DNA of 64,000 nt. Origin: Mucilaginibacter gracilis (GTDB lineage: Bacteria; Bacteroidota; Bacteroidia; Sphingobacteriales; Sphingobacteriaceae). Made by a program: the position numbers and the translations under genes. Shown piece by piece: positions 1 through 9,442 of the stretch; position 1 is the first letter of the stretch; each line of letters begins with the position of its first letter. The stretch is taken from NCBI RefSeq assembly GCF_003633615.1, contig NZ_RBKU01000001.1, positions 4,092,001 to 4,156,000 on the forward strand. Direction: 5' to 3'. The notes below the pieces were generated by a model. It was not told the origin of the DNA and searched no databases. It worked only from the letters and a program-made list of their open reading frames with translations.

Positions 1-216
1 GATGAACATGATTTTGAAACCAAGCTGCTGGCCATGATAGCCAACCCACCAACTAAAAGTTTTCTTGATAATATTACAAAAGTAATAGCTGTAAAATATC
101 AATGGCAACCCGGCGCAAAATTATTTCACGATTTGCTAACAGCGCTCCCGGAGCGCCATGAAGTACACAAACCAGTAACCAAACTATACCATTTAACCAA
201 TCAAATAGTTCATTAA
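1..216 (+). CDS. C-terminal end of a truncated (window edge) protein, possibly a glycosyltransferase
   Basis: The reading frame is open from the first base and ends at TAA, so this is the 3' end of a gene that starts before the window. Only about 71 residues are visible, with no catalytic motif. The next gene starts two bases after the stop and is a glycosyltransferase, so membership of the same glycan-assembly operon is likely. The glycosyltransferase guess rests on context alone. Confidence 0.6.
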   Translation, partial: DEHDFETKLLAMIANPPTKSFLDNITKVIAVKYQWQPGAKLFHDLLTALPERHEVHKPVTKLYHLTNQIVH

Positions 217-217
217 T

Positions 218-1348
218 ATGAAACTCAGGATCGCAATATTAGGCACTCGCGGAATACCCAACTACTATGGTGGCTTTGAACATATATCAGAATATGTGTC
301 GGCAGGCCTGGTTAAACGCGGGCATTCGGTAACGGTATATAATTCGCATAATCACCCATACCAGCAAGCAACCTGGAATGGGGTTGATATTGTGCATTGC
401 TACGATCCGGAATACGTAATAGGCACCGCGGGCCAATTTGTGTATGATTTTAACTGTATTATGGATGCACGCCGCAAAAAGTTTGATGTGGTATTGCTTA
501 TGGGGTATACCAGCAGTTCGGTTTGGGGAATGTTGTATCCCGAAAAAAGTGTGATCATCACTAATATGGATGGGATGGAGTGGAAGCGATCAAAGTACTC
601 CAAAAAGGTACAGCAGTTTTTAAAATATGCCGAAAAGCTGGCGGTAAAATATAGCGATTACTATATTTCGGATTCGGTAGCCATTAAATCATACCTGGGC
701 GAAAAGTACGCGATAGATAGTGAGTACATACCTTATGGTGCCGATTTGTTAGCCGAAGAGGAGCGAGAAGAGAACCAGTTAAACGCCAACGTAAATCCAG
801 ATTACTTTTTGCTGATGGCACGCATGGAACCTGAAAATAATATTGAGACTATATTGGATGGTTTTAACAGCAGTAACTCCAGCAAAAACTTTAAAGTAAT
901 TGGCGATACTGGTAACCGCTTCGGTAAGTTTATCACCAACAAATTTAATAACGACGATCGCATCCAGTTCCAGGGAGCAATTTTTGATAACGTAAAGGTT
1001 AGGGCCATGCAAAATAATTCGCACCTCTATTTTCACGGGCATAGCGTAGGCGGTACTAATCCGTCGTTATTGGAGGCTATGGCCAGTGAAGCATTAATTG
1101 CTGCGCATAAAAACCCGTTTAACCAGGCGGTTTTAACCACAGATGCCTTTTATTTTTCGAACGCGCAAGAAGTGAAATATTTGGTTGAAACCGTACAGCG
1201 GCAACAGGTTGAAACGGATATGGTTAAAAATAACCTGTATAAAATTCAGAACCAATTTAACTGGGAGCGCATTATTGATCAGTATGAGGAATATATTTTG
1301 GATTGTCACCATCATTCCAAATTCGAAACCATTGTGAGCCATCCATGA
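218..1348 (+). CDS. DUF1972-type family 4 glycosyltransferase
   Basis: A cytoplasmic GT-B glycosyltransferase that probably adds a sugar to a lipid-linked surface glycan. The N-terminus carries the DUF1972 signature (ILGTRGIPNYYGGFE, about residues 7-21), common in rhamnosyltransferase-like enzymes of polysaccharide loci. The C-terminal donor-binding domain has GGTNPSLLEAM (around residue 280), the usual acidic E-x-M region of family 4 enzymes. Full length at 376 residues. It starts two bases after the upstream stop and overlaps the following O-antigen-ligase gene by an ATGA junction, so the three are probably one operon. Donor and acceptor cannot be read from the sequence. Confidence 0.88.
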   Translation: MKLRIAILGTRGIPNYYGGFEHISEYVSAGLVKRGHSVTVYNSHNHPYQQATWNGVDIVHCYDPEYVIGTAGQFVYDFNCIMDARRKKFDVVLLMGYTSSSVWGMLYPEKSVIITNMDGMEWKRSKYSKKVQQFLKYAEKLAVKYSDYYISDSVAIKSYLGEKYAIDSEYIPYGADLLAEEEREENQLNANVNPDYFLLMARMEPENNIETILDGFNSSNSSKNFKVIGDTGNRFGKFITNKFNNDDRIQFQGAIFDNVKVRAMQNNSHLYFHGHSVGGTNPSLLEAMASEALIAAHKNPFNQAVLTTDAFYFSNAQEVKYLVETVQRQQVETDMVKNNLYKIQNQFNWERIIDQYEEYILDCHHHSKFETIVSHP

Positions 1349-2676
1349 AAAATATATTTGTTATCGAAGATAGCCTCAGCAATAAAATAAGTTATTACCA
1401 CTTATTGCTATTGCTGTGCAGTTTACCTTTTGATATGTTTTACAGTCACATTATCCTCATTAGCTTTGCAATACATACATTATTACATATAAAAAAAGCA
1501 AACTTGCTAAAGTTGTTTACTAAAAAGGTATTGATACTGCAATCCGTTTTTTTCGTATCGCTCATATTTACTATTCACAGCCCCGATAAAAGCGAGGCTT
1601 ATAACGAATTAGGCAGGCGCACATTAATATTATTAATACCTGTGCTGATGGTGCTAACCAGTTTTGATATATACAGGTACAGGCAACAGTTATTACTGGG
1701 CTTTAGTTTATGCTGTACACTAATCGTAGCTTACCTGTATTTTGATGCTTTGCATGTTATTCGTTTTTACCATTATCCTACCAAAATGCTTTTCGGTAAA
1801 GCATTTACCAATCATAATTTTTCAGATCCGATTGAAATGCATGCTACCTTTTTTTCGTTGCAGGTAGGGTTGGCATTGGTTTATCTCATCACATTAGTAT
1901 TAAAAATTAAGCCATTATCCGGTAAGCTTTTCTATATGTTTTGCTGTGTTATTCTTTCGGCAGGTATATTACAGTTAAGTTCAAAATCTGCGGTTGCAGC
2001 TATTGTAATTGCTGTATGTTTGGTTGTTCCCTATTTTGTTTTGAGTGGTAAAAAACGTTATTGGTTCATCGGGTTTTCTGTTTCGATAATTTTGTTGCTA
2101 GGTTTTGTGGTATCTCAATCAGCAGCTTTTAAAGATAGATTTATCTATGGGCTGAAAGAAGATATGTCGCAGGCATCTTTAAACGAACCTTTTGATCCAC
2201 GACTGGCACGATGGGAAACCGCTTTGCAATTGATCCGCCAGTCGCCGGTTATTGGTCATGGTTCCGGTTCGGAAATTAGAATGCTTAAGGAAGCTTATTT
2301 TTCAAAAAAGCTTTACAATTCGTATCTCAATGGATTAAACGCGCACAACGAATACCTGAGTTTTTTATTAAAATCGGGTATTATTGGGTTATTGACTTAC
2401 CTGGCTACGCTGGCTTACGGATTCAAGACAGCGATTAATAAGCGCGACGTAATATTTTGTACTTTTTTGCTGCTGATTGCGATTGTATCCTTATCAGAAA
2501 ATGTTTTAGATGTAGATAAAGGCACTATATTTTACGGTTTGTTCTTCTCCTTTTTTATGTGTTCGCAACAAAAAAATATTTCGGTTGATCGGGATAAATA
2601 TTTACCCGGCAGGCAACCAAAAGCCGATTCCAACCGTGTTATATATGAAGATTCAGCAATAGTATCTGTGAGTTAA
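1345..2676 (+). CDS. O-antigen ligase/polymerase-like membrane protein
   Basis: A polytopic inner-membrane protein of 443 residues with about ten hydrophobic segments and a large periplasmic loop. The loop contains GHGSGSEIRML and, nearer the C-terminus, NAHNEYLSFLLKSGIIGL, which resembles the Wzy_C/WaaL motif of enzymes that ligate or polymerise lipid-linked glycans in the periplasm. I chose the ATG at 1345 because it forms an ATGA overlap with the upstream stop. An in-frame ATG at 1303 would overlap that gene by 46 bases and adds a non-hydrophobic stretch. Ligase and polymerase cannot be told apart here. Confidence 0.85.
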   Translation: MKNIFVIEDSLSNKISYYHLLLLLCSLPFDMFYSHIILISFAIHTLLHIKKANLLKLFTKKVLILQSVFFVSLIFTIHSPDKSEAYNELGRRTLILLIPVLMVLTSFDIYRYRQQLLLGFSLCCTLIVAYLYFDALHVIRFYHYPTKMLFGKAFTNHNFSDPIEMHATFFSLQVGLALVYLITLVLKIKPLSGKLFYMFCCVILSAGILQLSSKSAVAAIVIAVCLVVPYFVLSGKKRYWFIGFSVSIILLLGFVVSQSAAFKDRFIYGLKEDMSQASLNEPFDPRLARWETALQLIRQSPVIGHGSGSEIRMLKEAYFSKKLYNSYLNGLNAHNEYLSFLLKSGIIGLLTYLATLAYGFKTAINKRDVIFCTFLLLIAIVSLSENVLDVDKGTIFYGLFFSFFMCSQQKNISVDRDKYLPGRQPKADSNRVIYEDSAIVSVS

Positions 2677-2679
2677 ATT

Positions 2680-3612
2680 TTGAGAAAAGTGTCAGTCATT
2701 AACAAAAATATCATCGCAACACTCGCTTATTTCGATGTGTTTAATTACCCGCTAACCCGGGGCGAGATGTTTTTGTTTATGACTGTTAAATGCGACCAGG
2801 AAACGTTTAACAGCGCTTTATCTTATTTGTTGATTAATGATAGCGTTTATTGCTTTGATACTTTTTTTACGCTGAAAAATGATCCGCAAATTGCGATTAG
2901 AAGACGGACAGGCAATCAAAAAGCTACCGAGCTAATTAAAGTGGCGCACAAAGTGGGCAGGCTGCTCATTAAGTTTCCATACGTTAGAGGGATAGCTATA
3001 TCAGGCTCACTGTCGAAGAATTTTGCTGATGATAACTCGGATATTGATCTGTTTATCATCACCGCCGCAAATCGTCTCTGGATAGCTCGTACATTGCTGC
3101 ATATGCTTAAAAAACTTAGCTTTTTGGTTAATAAAGAGCAGTTGTTTTGCATGAACTATTTTATTGATGAGGAGGCGCTGCAAATAGCCGAAAAAAATAT
3201 TTACACAGCAACGGAGGTGGTAACATTAATACCGATAGAAGGTGATTTGATACTGGATCAATTTTATTCGGCAAATGCCTGGACGCGGTTTTATTTACCC
3301 AATAACTGCATGCGTATATCATCGGCAAGGCCCTTAAAAAGGTATTTGTTTAAAATTATTATTGAAGCGTTGTTTAACAATTCTGCAGGCAATACCTTAG
3401 ATAATGTACTTAAAAAAATTACAGCATACCGCTGGAACAAAAAAACCGAGCAAGGTAAGGTAAACAGTAAAGGGATAATTATGGGTATGAAAGCTGATAA
3501 GCATTTTGCCAAGCCCGATCCCGCCAACTTTCAACAAAGGCTAATTGAGCGTTATGAAAATCGCTTAAATGAGCTTTTGCAGGGTATAGAAAGCAGCATG
3601 GCGCAGGTTTAG
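2680..3612 (+). CDS. Nucleotidyltransferase-domain protein with N-terminal winged-helix-like region
   Basis: 310 residues, starting at TTG three bases after the previous stop; a GTG at 2689 is the alternative. Residues 1-90 look like a small helical, winged-helix-like domain. Residues 104-125 have the polymerase-beta nucleotidyltransferase signature: a GS at 109-110 followed by the metal-binding pair D121 and D123 (SDIDLF). Such enzymes transfer a nucleotide to a protein, RNA or small molecule. The target is unknown. It is the last plus-strand gene of the glycan operon and abuts the convergent methyltransferase with no spacer: TAG ends at 3612 and the opposing stop begins at 3613. Confidence 0.75.
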   Translation: MRKVSVINKNIIATLAYFDVFNYPLTRGEMFLFMTVKCDQETFNSALSYLLINDSVYCFDTFFTLKNDPQIAIRRRTGNQKATELIKVAHKVGRLLIKFPYVRGIAISGSLSKNFADDNSDIDLFIITAANRLWIARTLLHMLKKLSFLVNKEQLFCMNYFIDEEALQIAEKNIYTATEVVTLIPIEGDLILDQFYSANAWTRFYLPNNCMRISSARPLKRYLFKIIIEALFNNSAGNTLDNVLKKITAYRWNKKTEQGKVNSKGIIMGMKADKHFAKPDPANFQQRLIERYENRLNELLQGIESSMAQV

Positions 3613-4431
3613 TTAGCGCTTTTGTAAAGTGATGATGTAATAATCGCCAATTAATTTAAATGGCCATTTACCCTTCAATTTATCTTCTAGTCGCTTTAAA
3701 AAATCATAACTTTTAGGATGCTTTTCGGCAAAATTTTCGATGTATGATGGCGGTACCAATGTGCATAAACCTTCTACATTCAGTACATTAAAATTATATT
3801 GTAATGTACTGATTACGAAAGCTGGATTGTAGTACCAGCATTTAAAATAGGTGCCTTCAATATGCGCTGTGGTACCTTTACTATTAAACCTACGTAAAGC
3901 AGTTCTAAATTTTCCTTTAAATATGAGCAGCGTTTCCCACAAACAAAATTTGGGCAGCAAAACAAGTGTAACAAAACCACCTGTTTTAAGTAGCGGGGAA
4001 AGCGATAACAAAACGCCATCCAACTTATCAGTACAGTTTAGTCCTGCAAAGTTCGAGAATATCAGGTCATACGGGCCCTGGTTTTGTAATGCGCTAAGGT
4101 TAGTGTATGAGCAAAGCTCGGTACTTATCTGTTGGTCAAGACCGTATAGAGCCGCTTTTTTACGTAATTGTGTCTGCATACCAGTGGAGATATCCGTAGC
4201 ATGTACGCGATGGCCTTTTTCGGCGAAAAAGGTAGCGTCTTCACCGGTGCCGCTGTTTAACTCCAGTATATTGCTGTTGGGTTTTAAATAATTTAATACA
4301 CGTGCCCTAACGCGTTCACGCTTGTAGGTAACAATGGTGTTGCCGGCATATATCTCATCAAAAACGCGCGATTGCCTGCTAAAGGCCTCGGCTGTGGCCT
4401 GCTCGTTAAGATTGCTGGTAATAGCTGTCAT
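3613..4431 (-). CDS. Class I SAM-dependent methyltransferase
   Basis: 272 residues. The SAM-binding motif I is LELNSGTGEDATFF, followed by the acidic end of beta-2 in HATDIS and the post-motif SNFAGLNC. This is a Rossmann-fold methyltransferase of unknown substrate. Its ATG overlaps the stop of the upstream radical SAM gene (ATGA at 4428-4431), so it is translationally coupled to the two radical SAM genes and probably acts on the same product. The basic aromatic C-terminal half, with no membrane segment, suggests a soluble enzyme acting on a small or lipid substrate. Confidence 0.85.
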   Translation of the reverse strand: MTAITSNLNEQATAEAFSRQSRVFDEIYAGNTIVTYKRERVRARVLNYLKPNSNILELNSGTGEDATFFAEKGHRVHATDISTGMQTQLRKKAALYGLDQQISTELCSYTNLSALQNQGPYDLIFSNFAGLNCTDKLDGVLLSLSPLLKTGGFVTLVLLPKFCLWETLLIFKGKFRTALRRFNSKGTTAHIEGTYFKCWYYNPAFVISTLQYNFNVLNVEGLCTLVPPSYIENFAEKHPKSYDFLKRLEDKLKGKWPFKLIGDYYIITLQKR

Positions 4432-5900
4432 GATATTGCCCTTTCGGTATAACGCAACTTTAGCTTCTCCATAAAAGTAACCGGTGTATAATATAAAATG
4501 GATAGTGCTTTTTTAATGGTATTAGCGCTGGTGTTTAAAGGTTGGGTAAACAATTTGGCAATACTATCTTTGGCCAAATGCTTGTGGTAATTTTGGTGTA
4601 CATAACGGTGCAACTGCTTGTAAAATGCCGGCGGATAAGTATTGTTGAACATTAAAGCCATTTCGTCGCTATCCGTCCAGTTGGTTTTATGCTGCATGGC
4701 GGCTTTTACTTTTTGGTAAAAAACTGTGCCTGGCAGCGGATATGATACCGATATACCGATTTCAAAAGGAAGCAAATCATTAATCATTTTTATTGTTTTA
4801 TCAATATCGGTCTTGGTTTCGCCCAGGTAACCAAACTGAATAAAGAAGGATGGTTTAATGTGATGCTTTTTTAAAAGTTGAGTTGCACGGTATATCTGCT
4901 CAATGGTTGTGCCTTTATCCATAGCATCAAGTATTGCCTGTGATCCGCTTTCGGCGCCAATCCACGCATTTTCGCATCCTGATGCTGCCAGTGCGCTAAT
5001 CTGGTCATCCTGTAAAAGCAGATCGGCACGGGTTTGAATTTTGTATTTAAAGTTTAAGTTAGCCTTTTTTACTAATTGTGCAAATTCAATTAGCCAACCG
5101 GGTTTTAAGCCAAATATATCATCGCAGAACCAAATATGGTCCATATTGAATTGTTTTTTCAGCATCACTAACTCAGCAACCACATTTTGCGGACTGCGCG
5201 AATTATACCTGCTGCCGTAAATAGGCTTAGCGCACCAGTTGCATTTAAACGGACAACCACGGGTAGTGGTGATGTTTAACGAAAAATAACCTTTGCTTTT
5301 TAACCACATTTCCCGGTATGCTTCAATATTAATCAAGTCCCAGGCGGGTAGCGGCAGTTGATCAAGGTCTTTCAGTACAGCCCGGCCCGGAGTTTTTTTT
5401 ACTAGTCCGTTTTGTAAGAAAGCTAAACCTGTTATCGCTTCGTAGTTATCGTTTCTGTTTTTGATGCTATCAATTAATTCTGATAAAGTAGCTTCGGCTT
5501 CACCTATCAAAATAAAATCGGCACCATGCTGCAGGTATTCCTCGTAACGATCAGTAGAATCTGAATTGGAAACGATTACCGTACAGCCATTAGCCTTTGC
5601 TAATTTACACATCTCAAAAGCTGCCTCGCGCATATTAGTGAGGCACATTTTGGTAAGGTAGTTAAACCCATCGTCATAGATAACAAAAAAACGGGGAGCA
5701 TGCTTTTGCAATGGCTGCAAAATTTCGGTGGCCTTTTTTGAAAACATGGTGTCGAATACTTCCACATCAAAGCCCTTATCCCGCATAACGGCTGCTGCAT
5801 ATAATGTTCCTAATGGCGGATAGGGCTGGCCCTGCGCCCATTGTTTGGGGTCAAAACGTAAAAAGTACGAATGGGTGAAAAGAATGTTATTCATATCCAT
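4428..5900 (-). CDS. Cobalamin-binding-type radical SAM enzyme (B12-rSAM, BchE-like)
   Basis: 490 residues. The N-terminal about 150 residues form a Rossmann-like domain of the B12-binding type (YPPLGTLYAAAVMRDKGFDVEVFD), though without the DxHxxG histidine, as in many members of this class. The radical SAM barrel has CPFKCNWC (C216, C220, C223), which ligates the [4Fe-4S] cluster. GAESGSQAILDAMDKG and the following helix are typical of the BchE/HpnP/HpnR group. Such enzymes methylate or rearrange unactivated carbons. ATG 5900 is preferred because it lies just after the upstream stop (5906-5908); the longer in-frame start would overlap that gene. Confidence 0.85.
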   Translation of the reverse strand: MDMNNILFTHSYFLRFDPKQWAQGQPYPPLGTLYAAAVMRDKGFDVEVFDTMFSKKATEILQPLQKHAPRFFVIYDDGFNYLTKMCLTNMREAAFEMCKLAKANGCTVIVSNSDSTDRYEEYLQHGADFILIGEAEATLSELIDSIKNRNDNYEAITGLAFLQNGLVKKTPGRAVLKDLDQLPLPAWDLINIEAYREMWLKSKGYFSLNITTTRGCPFKCNWCAKPIYGSRYNSRSPQNVVAELVMLKKQFNMDHIWFCDDIFGLKPGWLIEFAQLVKKANLNFKYKIQTRADLLLQDDQISALAASGCENAWIGAESGSQAILDAMDKGTTIEQIYRATQLLKKHHIKPSFFIQFGYLGETKTDIDKTIKMINDLLPFEIGISVSYPLPGTVFYQKVKAAMQHKTNWTDSDEMALMFNNTYPPAFYKQLHRYVHQNYHKHLAKDSIAKLFTQPLNTSANTIKKALSILYYTPVTFMEKLKLRYTERAIS

Positions 5901-5905
5901 TAATC

Positions 5906-7405
5906 TTAAAATCCCTGGATCTCGGGTTGGCGGTATTTCCAAACCTTTTGTAATAGCTTAATCTCGTATGGGTAATCAAACAAGTTGGCTTTGTATCTCA
6001 ATCCGGCCATTAATTTAATGGCCTTTCTTTTAAGTAAGCTTAAGCGGATATCCGTAACCGTTGGGTATAAGCCATTCAATACGGTCTCAAAATTTCTAAT
6101 CTTGTCTATCATATCAGCTGTTAACCACGGTGTAAGCGGGTTTTTTCGCAAATCAAAGCTTTCCCATGCCGGGCTTATCCAGTCTTCCAGTTTTTCTGGG
6201 AAGGCAAACCCGCTTTTAATTACTTCCTCAAACATTTCCGATCCCTCGGTAGGCACCGGGCTGTAAGTATAGATAACAATTTCGGTATTTGGGTTGGCAT
6301 GCTTTACCTGTTTAATAAAATTGATGTCGAAATCAATCTGTTCCTGTACCTCGGCCTGTGTTGGGGCAGGCGTGCCAAGTACAAACGAATATTCGGGAAT
6401 GATATCAAACTTTTTCATGCGCTCGGCAAAACGGATAATCTGCTCTCCGGTTTGCGTACCGCCTTTATCCATTTGCGCCAGTACTTTATCGTTACCACTT
6501 TCGGCGCCGAAGAAAATAATCTTGCAGCCTGCTTCACGGATGGCAGCAAGCGAGGCATCTTTAAATTTATCCATGGTATCAATACGCGCCATTCCCCACC
6601 AGGTCATGTTATCATTTTTTACCATGCCTGAGAAATCAACTACGCGTTTTTCTGATACAAAAAAGTTATTGTCGTGAAATTCGATAGCATCGGCACCCCA
6701 TTTTTCTTTGATGTATTTTACATCGTTATATACCGTAATGGCCGATTTGGCTTTCCAGCGAGCCTCATAAATAGGCACCACAGCGCAGAAAGAACAGGTA
6801 AACGGGCAGCCGATGCTGGAATGATACGCAAAGGTTCTGTCGCCCAAAAAGGTTTTGCCCAGGTACTTTTCCATCGGGTAAAACCGGTTGAGCTGATGAT
6901 AGGGGAGCGGTGGTAGCGAATCCTGATCTATCAGATCTTCTTTAGCCGTTTTTACTATTTTTCCGTTTGTTTTATAAATCAGGTTCTTTAAAAATTCATA
7001 GGGCTCAAATCTTTCTAAGGCATCAAGTAACTTGGGGAAGCAATTATCGCCGGGGCCATTCACAATAAAGTCTACATAGCCAGAATCTAAAACAACTTTG
7101 GAATGGTTTGAAGGGAAGTATCCGCCCCAAATCATAGTGGTGTTTTTAAACTGCTCTTTAACCGCCTTGGCTATCGGGATGGCCTGCCTTAGTTGCGGGC
7201 CGGGCATTACGGTAAAACCCAGGTATTTGAATTGGCCGGTAGCCAAATAATCCAGAATGGTTTGCTGCGGATTGGTTTCTCGGTTACCGTCTACAATTAC
7301 CCATTCGTACCGGTTCTCTATCGAGGCGGCAATATTTAGAATAGAGTTTGGGATACGAAAAGTATTGTTGGCGCTTCGTGGATTAAATAATAAAACCTTG
7401 TTCAT
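5906..7405 (-). CDS. Second cobalamin-binding-type radical SAM enzyme
   Basis: 499 residues from ATG 7405 (MNKVLLFNPRSANN); an upstream in-frame ATG at 7450 gives a poor extension. It has the same architecture as its neighbour: a B12-binding-like N-terminal domain (YLGFTVMPGPQLRQA, then WGGYFPS), a [4Fe-4S] motif CPFTCSFC (C200, C204, C207), and GAESGNDKVLAQMDKGG. It is first in a three-gene run with the second radical SAM and a methyltransferase, five bases from the next ATG. The two radical SAM proteins align in outline but are clearly divergent, so they probably catalyse successive steps rather than being a recent duplication. Substrate unknown. Confidence 0.85.
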   Translation of the reverse strand: MNKVLLFNPRSANNTFRIPNSILNIAASIENRYEWVIVDGNRETNPQQTILDYLATGQFKYLGFTVMPGPQLRQAIPIAKAVKEQFKNTTMIWGGYFPSNHSKVVLDSGYVDFIVNGPGDNCFPKLLDALERFEPYEFLKNLIYKTNGKIVKTAKEDLIDQDSLPPLPYHQLNRFYPMEKYLGKTFLGDRTFAYHSSIGCPFTCSFCAVVPIYEARWKAKSAITVYNDVKYIKEKWGADAIEFHDNNFFVSEKRVVDFSGMVKNDNMTWWGMARIDTMDKFKDASLAAIREAGCKIIFFGAESGNDKVLAQMDKGGTQTGEQIIRFAERMKKFDIIPEYSFVLGTPAPTQAEVQEQIDFDINFIKQVKHANPNTEIVIYTYSPVPTEGSEMFEEVIKSGFAFPEKLEDWISPAWESFDLRKNPLTPWLTADMIDKIRNFETVLNGLYPTVTDIRLSLLKRKAIKLMAGLRYKANLFDYPYEIKLLQKVWKYRQPEIQGF

Positions 7406-7437
7406 GCGGATTAGATATTCAATAATCGTGTTTAACA

Positions 7438-7518
7438 AATACGCTTGCACCTTAGCATCCGTTGCCTGTGTTGTAAATAATTAGTGATTGGCAACCCTGA
7501 TTCAAAACCAAGCGTATT
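7438..7518. promoter_or_regulatory. Nested inverted repeats in the divergent promoter region
   Basis: Between the divergent radical SAM and methyltransferase genes, AATACGCTTG (7438-7447) is repeated inverted as CAAGCGTATT (7509-7518). Inside it GTTGCC (about 7470) pairs with GGCAAC (about 7490). The arrangement could bind a regulator controlling both directions. No regulator gene lies next to it, so function is inference. Confidence 0.35.
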
Positions 7519-7538
7519 GTTTGTAAAGAACACAAGCC

Positions 7539-8273
7539 GTGATACAAACCATCAAAAATTTAATCAAATACCAGTCGGTTAGCATACCGGATAAAGCAGC
7601 CGATGAAGCGTACAACCTTTGGGCCGAGAATTATGATGACCAGCCTGATAACCTCATGTTTTATTTGGATCAGCTTGTTTTTAACGAGTTTATGCCCGAT
7701 ATTGAATTACGCGGAAAAGTAATTGCTGATATGGGTTGTGGCACCGGCAGGCACTGGCCTTTTTTATTTCAAAATAAGCCGGCAAAATTAACGGGTTATG
7801 ATATATCTGAAGGAATGCTGAAACGTTTAAAACTCAAGTTTCCGGATGCTAATACGGTTAAAATAACCGATAGTATTTTAAGCAATGTGGAAGATGCTAC
7901 GCACAATTTTGTACTCTCCACATTAACGGTGGCCCACATCCAAAACATTGAAGAAGCATTGCAGGAATGGGCGCGTATTTTAAAACCCGGCGGTGATATG
8001 ATCATCACTGATTTTCATCCCAAAGCATTGGCGGCAGGTGGTAAGCGTACCTTTGAATACCATAACGAACATATCCCGATTGTGAATTATGTACATGATA
8101 CCGAATTAATTAAAAGAATTTTGCTGGATAATGGCCTTATACTGGTTAACGAGGTAGAAAAAGTAATTGATAACACTGTAATGCATTATTATATTAAGCA
8201 AAATGCCATTCACGTATATCAAAAATTTAGGGGGATGCCGATGATTTACGGCTTGCATTTTAAAAAATTGTAA
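7539..8273 (+). CDS. Class I SAM-dependent methyltransferase
   Basis: 244 residues from GTG 7539. Motif I is IADMGCGTGRHWPF and the acidic SAM ribose ligand is in GYDISEGM. The later strand HIQNIEEALQEWARILKPGGDMIITDFHP is typical of UbiE/MenG-like small-molecule methyltransferases. It is divergent from the radical SAM operon, and its stop overlaps the next start (TAATG at 8271-8275), so methyltransferase and amidohydrolase are coupled. This is the second methyltransferase of the block. Confidence 0.86.
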   Translation: MIQTIKNLIKYQSVSIPDKAADEAYNLWAENYDDQPDNLMFYLDQLVFNEFMPDIELRGKVIADMGCGTGRHWPFLFQNKPAKLTGYDISEGMLKRLKLKFPDANTVKITDSILSNVEDATHNFVLSTLTVAHIQNIEEALQEWARILKPGGDMIITDFHPKALAAGGKRTFEYHNEHIPIVNYVHDTELIKRILLDNGLILVNEVEKVIDNTVMHYYIKQNAIHVYQKFRGMPMIYGLHFKKL

Positions 8274-9439
8274 TGGTTTTAAACGGGGTAAAATTGGCTG
8301 GTTTTGAAGGTGCATTTAACATCCGGATAACGGGCGGGTTAATAGCTTCGGTTACCAAAGAAACTATTGAAACAGAAGCTGATACTATTAGGCTGAACCT
8401 CAAAAATACCCGGGCCTTTCCGGGATTAACCAATTCGCACGATCATCTGGAGTTTAATTTGTTTCCGCAGTTAGGCGATAAGATTTATGCCAATTACGTG
8501 GAATGGGGCAAATATATTCATCGGCATTATAAAAAAGAGATCGATGAAGTTTTGAATATTCCTATTGGTTTACGTGCCAGATGGGGTGTTTATAAAAACC
8601 TGCTTTGCGGTGTAACCACAGTTGTAAATCATGGGCCTGATTTTAATATCCCGGATGCGCCAATTACGGTTTTTAACCACTGTGAAACGCTCCACTCGGT
8701 TAAACTACAACAAAACTGGAGGCTCCGGTTAAATAATCCATTAAAAATAAGCACACCTGCAGTAATGCACATTGGCGAAGGCACGGATGCCCAAGCTGTA
8801 TGGGAAATTAATGAATTGATACGCTGGAATATTTTTAATCGTGATTTGGTAGGTGTACATGGCGTTGCCATGCAACCGCAACAGGCCCGCAGTTTTAAAG
8901 CTTTAATATGGTGCCCCGAAACCAATTATTTTTTACTCAATAAAACGGCGCAAATTGATAAGCTTAAAAATAATACCACCATCTTATTTGGTTCGGATTC
9001 TGCCTTAACTGCCGGTTGGGATATTTGGAAACACATTCGATTGGCGCGAAAAACTGATTTACTTACCGATAGTGAGTTGTACCAGTCGTTAACATCAGCG
9101 GCAGCAAAGATATGGAAGCTAAACACCGGAATTATTGAACCGGGTAAGGATGCGGATGTTATCATCGTAAAGGAAAAAATAAATGGTTCGACTAACTTTT
9201 TTGATACCACGCCCGAAGATATTTTATTGGTGATTCACCAGGGAAACATCCGGTTATTTGACGAAGAATTGTTGCATCAGTTAAATGATAGTTTTGATTT
9301 AACGGGTTTTAGCAAAATTTATACTAATAGTACCTGTAAATATTTAAAAGGTGATTTACCCGCTTTGATCAACCAAATTCATCAGTATTATCCAAATGCC
9401 GTTTTTCCGGTGCAAATTAACCAGCATCAAACAACTTAA
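8273..9439 (+). CDS. Metal-dependent amidohydrolase/deaminase
   Basis: 388 residues. The amidohydrolase metal site is complete: HDH at residues 56-58, a later VMHIGEGTD, then GVHGVAM, and GSDSALTAG supplying the catalytic aspartate. The C-terminal IEPGKDADVIIVKE is the classical composite-domain end. The HxHLE, HIGEG, H, D pattern is closest to chlorohydrolase/deaminase members (SsnA, MtaD, atrazine type), so hydrolytic deamination or C-N cleavage is expected. There is no signal peptide. It is translationally coupled to the methyltransferase before it and lies three bases before a glycosyltransferase. Confidence 0.85.
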   Translation: MVLNGVKLAGFEGAFNIRITGGLIASVTKETIETEADTIRLNLKNTRAFPGLTNSHDHLEFNLFPQLGDKIYANYVEWGKYIHRHYKKEIDEVLNIPIGLRARWGVYKNLLCGVTTVVNHGPDFNIPDAPITVFNHCETLHSVKLQQNWRLRLNNPLKISTPAVMHIGEGTDAQAVWEINELIRWNIFNRDLVGVHGVAMQPQQARSFKALIWCPETNYFLLNKTAQIDKLKNNTTILFGSDSALTAGWDIWKHIRLARKTDLLTDSELYQSLTSAAAKIWKLNTGIIEPGKDADVIIVKEKINGSTNFFDTTPEDILLVIHQGNIRLFDEELLHQLNDSFDLTGFSKIYTNSTCKYLKGDLPALINQIHQYYPNAVFPVQINQHQTT

Positions 9440-9442
9440 GCC

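Noticed and set aside
3851..4291. 146-residue plus-strand open frame
   Set aside because: Antisense to the methyltransferase, whose motif I and length are convincing; no motif of its own.
6294..6677. 127-residue plus-strand open frame
   Set aside because: Antisense to the B12-type radical SAM gene; it is the mirror of a conserved coding region.
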